Source: IMCC26077 sp964561165 | Lineage (GTDB): Bacteria > Actinomycetota > Actinomycetes > Nanopelagicales > Nanopelagicaceae | Reading direction: 5' to 3' | Length of the DNA stretch: 9,805 nt | Assembly: GCA_964561165.1 (NCBI GenBank) | Contig: CAZLOJ010000042.1 | Span: 1-9,805 of the forward strand | Part shown: positions 6,316 to 9,805 of the stretch, in pieces | Layout of the letters: the number at the start of each line of letters is the position of its first letter | Numbering within the stretch: the stretch's first letter is position 1 | Notes under the pieces: model-generated | The model's input: only the letters and a program-made list of their open reading frames with translations | Told to the model about the DNA's origin: nothing | The model's database searches: none | Made by a program: the position numbers and the translations under genes

Positions 6316-6360
6316 CTCACCGACATTCGGTAATACCCCCTTATACGAGTTATGAAGGGA
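6310..6360 (+). promoter_or_regulatory. Riboswitch expression platform, probably translational, including the metY ribosome-binding site
   Basis: GGGTAT (6310-6315) can pair with ATACCC (6333-6338), topped by CCGA/TCGG (6320-6323 with 6327-6330). CCCTT (6338-6342) can instead pair with AAGGG (6355-6359), the metY Shine-Dalgarno sequence. The first helix shares G6310-G6311 with pseudoknot 2 of the aptamer, and both helices use C6338, so ligand binding could shift the balance towards hiding the ribosome-binding site. No U-tract is present, which argues against transcription termination. The pairing is visible; the switching is inferred. Confidence 0.55.
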
Positions 6361-6369
6361 TATTTAGCT

Positions 6370-7683
6370 ATGTCAGCTAACTGGTCATTTGATACGCAGC
6401 AGATCCATGCAGGACAAGTTCCGGATCCAACAACTGGAGCGCGTGCGCTGCCGATTTATCAGACAACCGCGTATCAATTCCGCGATACCACTCACGCCGC
6501 GAACCTTTTTGGTCTAGCAGAGTTGGGAAATATCTACACCCGCATCATGAACCCTACGCAAGATGCAGTGGAGCAACGCCTTGCAGCGCTCGAAGGGGGA
6601 GTTGCAGCGCTTCTTGTTGCATCAGGTTCTGCTGCAACGTTCTATGCAATTGCGAACGTAGCTGAAGCGGGCGATCACATCGTCTCCTCGCCATCGCTCT
6701 ATGGCGGTACCTACAACCTCTTCCACTACACCTTGCCAAAATTTGGGATTGAAGTGACCTTCGTCGACAACCCAGAGGATCCAGAATCATGGAAGAAAGC
6801 AGTTCGCCCAAATACCAAGGCATTCTTCGGCGAGACCATCGCTAATCCAAAGAACGATCTCTTGGATATCGCAGCGGTTGCAAAGGTTGCACACGATGCT
6901 GGCGTTCCGCTGATCGTCGATAACACTGTTGCCACGCCGTATTTGATCAAGCCGATTGAGCACGGCGCCGACGTCGTGGTGCACTCTGCAACCAAGTTCC
7001 TCGCTGGCCATGGCAACTCTGTCGTAGGTGCAATTATCGATTCCGGCAAGTTCGATTATGCGAAGTATCCAGCTCGTTTTAAGAATTTCAATGAGCCAGA
7101 TCCGAGCTACCACGGACTTGTTTATGCAGTGAATCTTGGCGTTGGTTCGCCATTTGGCGCCAACCTCTCGTACATCTTCAAGATTCGCTTGACGCTGCTC
7201 CGTGATACCGGCGCTGCAGTCAGCCCATTTAACGCATGGCTGTTGGCACTTGGTCTTGAAACCCTGAGCCTTCGCCTGCAACGCCACGTTGAGAATGCGC
7301 TCGCCGTTGCAACCTGGTTAGAGAAGCACCCAGCAGTCTCCAAGGTGAACTACGCAAGCTTGCCTTCATCACGATGGAACGCATTAGCGAAGAAGTACTC
7401 ACCTAAGGGATCTGGTGCGGTGCTCTCCTTCGAACTTAAGGGCGGCATCGACGCCGGCAAGAAGTTCATCGAAGCGCTCGAGCTCTTTAGCCACGTTGCT
7501 AACATCGGTGATGTTCGCTCACTTGCGATTCACCCTGCATCCACTACCCACTCGCAATTGACTCCAGAGGAGCAACTCACCGCTGGAGTAACCCCTGGTC
7601 TAGTTCGCTTGAGTCTTGGTATCGAAGATATCAACGACATTAAGGCAGATCTTGAGACTGGGTTCGCTGCAGTAGGGAAGTAA
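6370..7683 (+). CDS. metY: O-acetylhomoserine sulfhydrylase (aminocarboxypropyltransferase)
   Basis: MetY is a pyridoxal-phosphate enzyme of the Cys/Met metabolism family. It makes homocysteine from O-acetylhomoserine and sulfide, the step before methionine synthase. The 437-residue length is normal. Visible motifs are the N-terminal FDTQQIHAG, YTRIMNPT (56-63), the cofactor-binding VASGSAAT (83-90), SLYGGTYNLF (109-118), VDNT with Asp184, and SATKFLAGHGNS with the PLP lysine at Lys209. The long insert around 223-270 and the SLAIHPASTTHSQL near 384-397 separate MetY from shorter cystathionine gamma-synthases. The start is the ATG at 6370, 10 nt after AAGGG; the in-frame ATG at 6352 overlaps that ribosome-binding site and is unlikely. 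metX follows in the same frame right after the TAA. The SAM-IV riboswitch upstream fits feedback by the pathway's end product. Confidence 0.95.
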   Translation: MSANWSFDTQQIHAGQVPDPTTGARALPIYQTTAYQFRDTTHAANLFGLAELGNIYTRIMNPTQDAVEQRLAALEGGVAALLVASGSAATFYAIANVAEAGDHIVSSPSLYGGTYNLFHYTLPKFGIEVTFVDNPEDPESWKKAVRPNTKAFFGETIANPKNDLLDIAAVAKVAHDAGVPLIVDNTVATPYLIKPIEHGADVVVHSATKFLAGHGNSVVGAIIDSGKFDYAKYPARFKNFNEPDPSYHGLVYAVNLGVGSPFGANLSYIFKIRLTLLRDTGAAVSPFNAWLLALGLETLSLRLQRHVENALAVATWLEKHPAVSKVNYASLPSSRWNALAKKYSPKGSGAVLSFELKGGIDAGKKFIEALELFSHVANIGDVRSLAIHPASTTHSQLTPEEQLTAGVTPGLVRLSLGIEDINDIKADLETGFAAVGK

Positions 7684-7689
7684 GTAATT
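7674..7689 (+). promoter_or_regulatory. Shine-Dalgarno sequence and candidate non-canonical ATT start of metX
   Basis: AGGGA (7674-7678), inside the last metY codons, is followed after 8 nt by ATT (7687-7689) in the metX frame. No ATG, GTG or TTG lies in frame between the metY stop and 7774. The preceding codon GTA (7684-7686) is one base from GTG, and ATT is one base from ATG. ATT is a rare but real start codon, best known from infC. Confidence 0.45.
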
Positions 7690-8781
7690 AACGCCGATCA
7701 ACCCGTCACGGGGGCATGGTTAGAAGATCACGATCCAGGTGAGCGTCGCTTTCTTAAGATAGGCGACCTCACTTTGGAATCGGGTGAAGTTCTTCCCGAT
7801 ATCACCATTGCCTACCAAACATGGGGTCAGTTAAATAGCGAAAAAAATAACGCTATTTTGATTAACCATGCCCTTACGGGTTGGTCTGATGTTCCCTCGT
7901 GGTGGCCTTCTTTAGTGGGGCCAGGGTTGCCCTTTGATACCGATAAATACTTCATCGTCTGTCCGAATGTCATTGGCGGCTGTCAGGGATCAACTGGTCC
8001 AGCATCAATTGCACCCGATGGAAAACGATGGGGCTCGCGCTTTCCTTCGTTAACGATTCGCGACATGGTTGCAGCAGAGGCAGCCTTCACCGAGAAATTA
8101 GAAATAAATAAATATCTCATCGCAGTAGGGCCATCACTTGGTGGCATGCGTTCACTTGAGTGGGCAATTACGCACCCTGAAAAAGTCGGAGCGATCTGCA
8201 CAATCGGATCATCGGCTGTTGCCACAGGAGATCAGATTGGCACTGCGAGCATTCAGATCAGGGCAATCAAAAAAGACCCATTTTTCAACTCTGGCGACTA
8301 CTACGAGCAAGAGCGAGGCCCAGTCGAAGGGATGGGTATCGCGCGTCGGATTGCGCACCTTACCTATCGCTCAGAGGTCGAGATGGATATGCGCTTTGGT
8401 CGCGACATGCAAGGCGATGACACTGGTCGATATGCCGTTGAGTCGTACCTAGATCACCAAGCGAACAAACTCGCTAAACGTTTTGATGCGAACACCTACA
8501 TCATCTTGACTGAAGCGATGAACTCCCATGATGTTGGCCGCGACCGCGGCGGGGTAGAGAAAGCTCTTGCTTCGATTACCGTGCCCGTGATTGTGGTCGC
8601 TATCGATACCGATCGACTCTTTCCGCCCCGCCTGCAGAAAGAGATTTCAGAACTCACCCCGACTGCAGAAGAGCCAGATGTGCTCTCCTCACCCTTTGGT
8701 CACGATGGATTCCTGGTGGAGGTCGAGTCGGTAGGGGAGATCATCCGCAGAGCGATTTCCAGGGCGCACGAGCGCTCATAA
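7687..8781 (+). CDS. metX: Homoserine O-acetyltransferase, start codon unclear
   Basis: MetX transfers an acetyl group from acetyl-CoA to homoserine and supplies the substrate of MetY. It is an alpha/beta-hydrolase fold enzyme. Counting from the ATT at 7687 (364 aa), the catalytic triad is Ser150 in GPSLGG, Asp309 in DTDRLFPP and His339 in FGHDGF, a spacing normal for the family. HALTG, CPNVIGGCQGSTGP and MNSHDVGRDRGG are further family motifs. Homology to actinobacterial MetX begins upstream of the first standard start (TTG at 7774): residues read from 7711 give GAWLEDHDPGERRF and then LKIGDLTLESG. A TTG start would remove the first beta strand. The frame runs straight on from the metY stop. 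Possible explanations are an ATT start, readthrough, or a substitution or assembly error. Acyl specificity (acetyl versus succinyl) is inferred from the neighbouring MetY. The function is secure; the start is not. Confidence 0.9.
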   Translation: MNADQPVTGAWLEDHDPGERRFLKIGDLTLESGEVLPDITIAYQTWGQLNSEKNNAILINHALTGWSDVPSWWPSLVGPGLPFDTDKYFIVCPNVIGGCQGSTGPASIAPDGKRWGSRFPSLTIRDMVAAEAAFTEKLEINKYLIAVGPSLGGMRSLEWAITHPEKVGAICTIGSSAVATGDQIGTASIQIRAIKKDPFFNSGDYYEQERGPVEGMGIARRIAHLTYRSEVEMDMRFGRDMQGDDTGRYAVESYLDHQANKLAKRFDANTYIILTEAMNSHDVGRDRGGVEKALASITVPVIVVAIDTDRLFPPRLQKEISELTPTAEEPDVLSSPFGHDGFLVEVESVGEIIRRAISRAHERS

Positions 8782-8803
8782 GGCGGGTCAAAACCGCATT
8801 TTT
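8782..8803 (+). terminator. Probable intrinsic terminator of the metY-metX unit
   Basis: GCGG (8783-8786) pairs with CCGC (8794-8797), optionally extended by T8788-A8793 with one bulged G. ATTTTT follows (8798-8803). The stem is short but GC-rich and sits directly after the metX stop. A second small hairpin, AGCGC (8804-8808) with GCGCT (8815-8819), follows and may help. Confidence 0.55.
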
Positions 8804-8826
8804 AGCGCGCTGTAGCGCTTCCTGAG

Positions 8827-8832
8827 TACAAT
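8827..8832 (+). promoter_or_regulatory. Candidate -10 box of the sigA promoter
   Basis: TACAAT is one mismatch from TATAAT and would start transcription near 8839, leaving a leader of about 65 nt before sigA. I see no convincing -35 box at 16-19 nt upstream, where the terminator hairpins lie. Many actinobacterial promoters have only a -10. Confidence 0.5.
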
Positions 8833-8849
8833 ATAGCTATCGAGCCCAA

Positions 8850-8873
8850 TTCGGACCCGAGAAGAAGTCCGAA
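8850..8873 (+). other. Hairpin in the sigA 5' leader
   Basis: TTCGGAC (8850-8856) pairs perfectly with GTCCGAA (8867-8873) around a purine-rich 10-nt loop (8857-8866). It lies between the candidate transcription start and the ribosome-binding site, and no T-run follows, so it is not a terminator. It could affect transcript stability or translation of the sigma factor. Confidence 0.6.
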
Positions 8874-8893
8874 CAGCCCTAGTACTAACAAGC

Positions 8894-8897
8894 GAGG
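8894..8897 (+). promoter_or_regulatory. Ribosome-binding site for sigA
   Basis: GAGG lies 6 nt before the GTG at 8904 and supports that GTG as the start. The ATG at 8920 is in a different frame, so it cannot serve the sigma-factor reading frame. Confidence 0.65.
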
Positions 8898-8903
8898 AAC
8901 TCA

Positions 8904-9805
8904 GTGCCTTCTAAAAGCCATGCCGCAAAAGGCAAAAGCAGTGCCAAGTCAGCTGCAAAACCGGCTGCGAAGAGCGTGACGAAGAAGGCTGCACCTGCAA
9001 AGAAAGTTGCAGCGAAGAAGGCTCCTGCAAAAACTCCAGTAAAGAAAGTTGCAAGTAAAGCTCCCGCAAAGAAAGTTCCAGCGAAGAAAGCTCCAGCAAA
9101 AAGTGTGCCTGCAAAAAAAGCTCCTGCTGAGCGTCCAAAGTTTTTAACAAAGGCAGAGATCGAAGCGCGTAAAGCTGCGCTCGCCGCCGAACTTCAAAAA
9201 GAGATTGATGCGAAGAGCCCTGCGCCAAAAGCCCAAAAGGCAGAGCAGGCAGCTCCTGCAAAAAGTGGTGGAAAAGTTGCTAAGGCTCAGGTTGATGGGG
9301 AAGAGGTCGAGCTCGAAGAGGTAGATCTTGAAGATCTTGAGAGCCTTGAAAAAGAACTGGTTAGCGACAACCTTGAAGGCGTTGAGAACATTGTCGATGC
9401 CGAGCGAAAAGACAAACCTGCTGAGCCAGAAGATGATCGCGCTGGATTTACCCTCACTGCTTCTGAAGAAGACGATCTTCCTGCCCAGACCGTTGTTACC
9501 GCTGGCGCTACCGCCGACCCAGTTAAGGATTACTTGAAGCAGATTGGCCGCGTTCCGCTGCTTAATGCTGAGCAAGAAGTTGAACTGGCAAAACGCGTTG
9601 AGGCCGGACTCTTTGCAGAAGAGACTCTCAATAGCGGCGAGAAGTTCGAGAAGAAGTTAAAGCGCGAACTCGACTGGATCGCCGAAGATGGTCGCCGGGC
9701 CAAGAACCACCTCCTTGAGGCGAACCTACGTCTGGTTGTCTCGCTTGCTAAGCGTTACACCGGTCGCGGCATGCTCTTCCTTGATCTCATCCAAGAGGGA
9801 AATCT
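8904..9805 (+). CDS. sigA: Principal RNA polymerase sigma factor, N-terminal part (3' end outside window)
   Basis: The frame opens at GTG 8904 and runs off the window after 300 full codons. SigA directs RNA polymerase to housekeeping promoters. The first 80 or so residues are a Lys/Ala/Pro repeat resembling histone H1 tails. A Lys/Ala-rich stretch follows, then an acidic stretch (about 130-178, with EEVELEEVDLEDLESLE). Region 1.2 starts near 205 (DPVKDYLKQIGRVPLLNAEQ), then comes the non-conserved insert, and region 2.1 begins with RRAKNHLLEANLRLVVSLAKRY. The last visible residues, MLFLDLIQEGN, belong to region 2.2, the beta' contact helix. These match actinobacterial SigA/HrdB nearly residue for residue. 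The basic-then-acidic extension is usual in the phylum; its role is poorly known. It probably has its own promoter after the met terminator. Regions 2.3 to 4 lie outside the window. Confidence 0.95.
   Translation, partial: MPSKSHAAKGKSSAKSAAKPAAKSVTKKAAPAKKVAAKKAPAKTPVKKVASKAPAKKVPAKKAPAKSVPAKKAPAERPKFLTKAEIEARKAALAAELQKEIDAKSPAPKAQKAEQAAPAKSGGKVAKAQVDGEEVELEEVDLEDLESLEKELVSDNLEGVENIVDAERKDKPAEPEDDRAGFTLTASEEDDLPAQTVVTAGATADPVKDYLKQIGRVPLLNAEQEVELAKRVEAGLFAEETLNSGEKFEKKLKRELDWIAEDGRRAKNHLLEANLRLVVSLAKRYTGRGMLFLDLIQEGN
8976..9126 (+). repeat. Degenerate tandem repeat encoding PAKKV/PAKKA units in sigA
   Basis: Imperfect units of about 15-24 bp built on GCAAAGAAAGTT and GCTCC(A/T/C)GCAAA repeat across this stretch and encode alternating PAKKV, AAKKA and PAKKA peptides. 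Such repeats change length easily by slippage, so this part of sigA may vary between close relatives. Confidence 0.65.

Noticed and set aside
6198..6342. Leader hairpins before metY as an intrinsic terminator
   Set aside because: The C-rich 3' strand is followed by TTATACGAG, not a T-run, and the Shine-Dalgarno pairing offers a better explanation.
6352..6369. Earlier in-frame ATG for metY (MKGYLA extension)
   Set aside because: It overlaps the AAGGG ribosome-binding site that serves ATG 6370, and the family N-terminus fits the later start.
6787..7287. 166-codon minus-strand open frame within metY
   Set aside because: It is antisense to a clearly conserved enzyme, has no recognisable motif and no ribosome-binding site.
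8976..9126. Regularly repeated DNA as a possible CRISPR or intergenic repeat array
   Set aside because: The repeats are short, degenerate, without unique spacers, and in frame within sigA, encoding PAKK peptides.
8911..9261. Minus-strand open frame rich in Leu and Gln
   Set aside because: It is the antisense shadow of the Lys/Ala/Pro repeats of sigA; the plus-strand frame matches a known sigma factor.

Overview
The window looks like a stretch of a small, compact actinobacterial chromosome with moderate GC. The signs are a class II (B12-dependent) ribonucleotide reductase, a DUF4192 protein, a principal sigma factor with the basic-then-acidic N-terminal extension usual in Actinobacteria, and a SAM-IV type riboswitch, a class known mainly from this phylum. 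Short gaps, gene overlaps and starts with little or no Shine-Dalgarno sequence suggest a streamlined lineage, perhaps freshwater Nanopelagicales (acI) or relatives. That placement is inference; the phylum is well supported.

Layout. (1) 1-443: the 3' end of nrdJ. (2) 464-3504: a same-strand amino-sugar cluster of nagA, a glutaminase-less SIS-domain enzyme and a ROK sugar kinase. Together they could phosphorylate GlcNAc, deacetylate GlcNAc-6-P and deaminate glucosamine-6-P to fructose-6-P. A perfect 10-bp inverted repeat lies over the nrdJ stop, just before nagA. (3) A NUDIX hydrolase on the minus strand converges on the ROK gene and overlaps it by 16 bp. (4) 4053-5086: a small lipoprotein and a membrane-anchored PKD-like protein, both of unknown function. 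(5) 5151-6131: a DUF4192 protein. (6) 6150-8803: a methionine unit made of a promoter with a duplicated -35-like repeat, a SAM-IV riboswitch, metY, metX and a probable terminator. (7) 8827-9805: promoter, structured leader and the first 300 codons of sigA, cut by the window end.

The two most notable points are in the methionine unit. metX has no ATG, GTG or TTG start where its homology begins. Its reading frame continues directly from the metY stop codon, with an ATT placed 8 nt after a good Shine-Dalgarno sequence. The riboswitch also shows a plausible translational switching mechanism in which a pseudoknot, an anti-sequestor helix and a helix hiding the metY ribosome-binding site compete. 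I see no CRISPR array, insertion sequence, tRNA, rRNA, phage gene or defence system. Most of the window is housekeeping, and no stretch above 300 bases lacks a gene.
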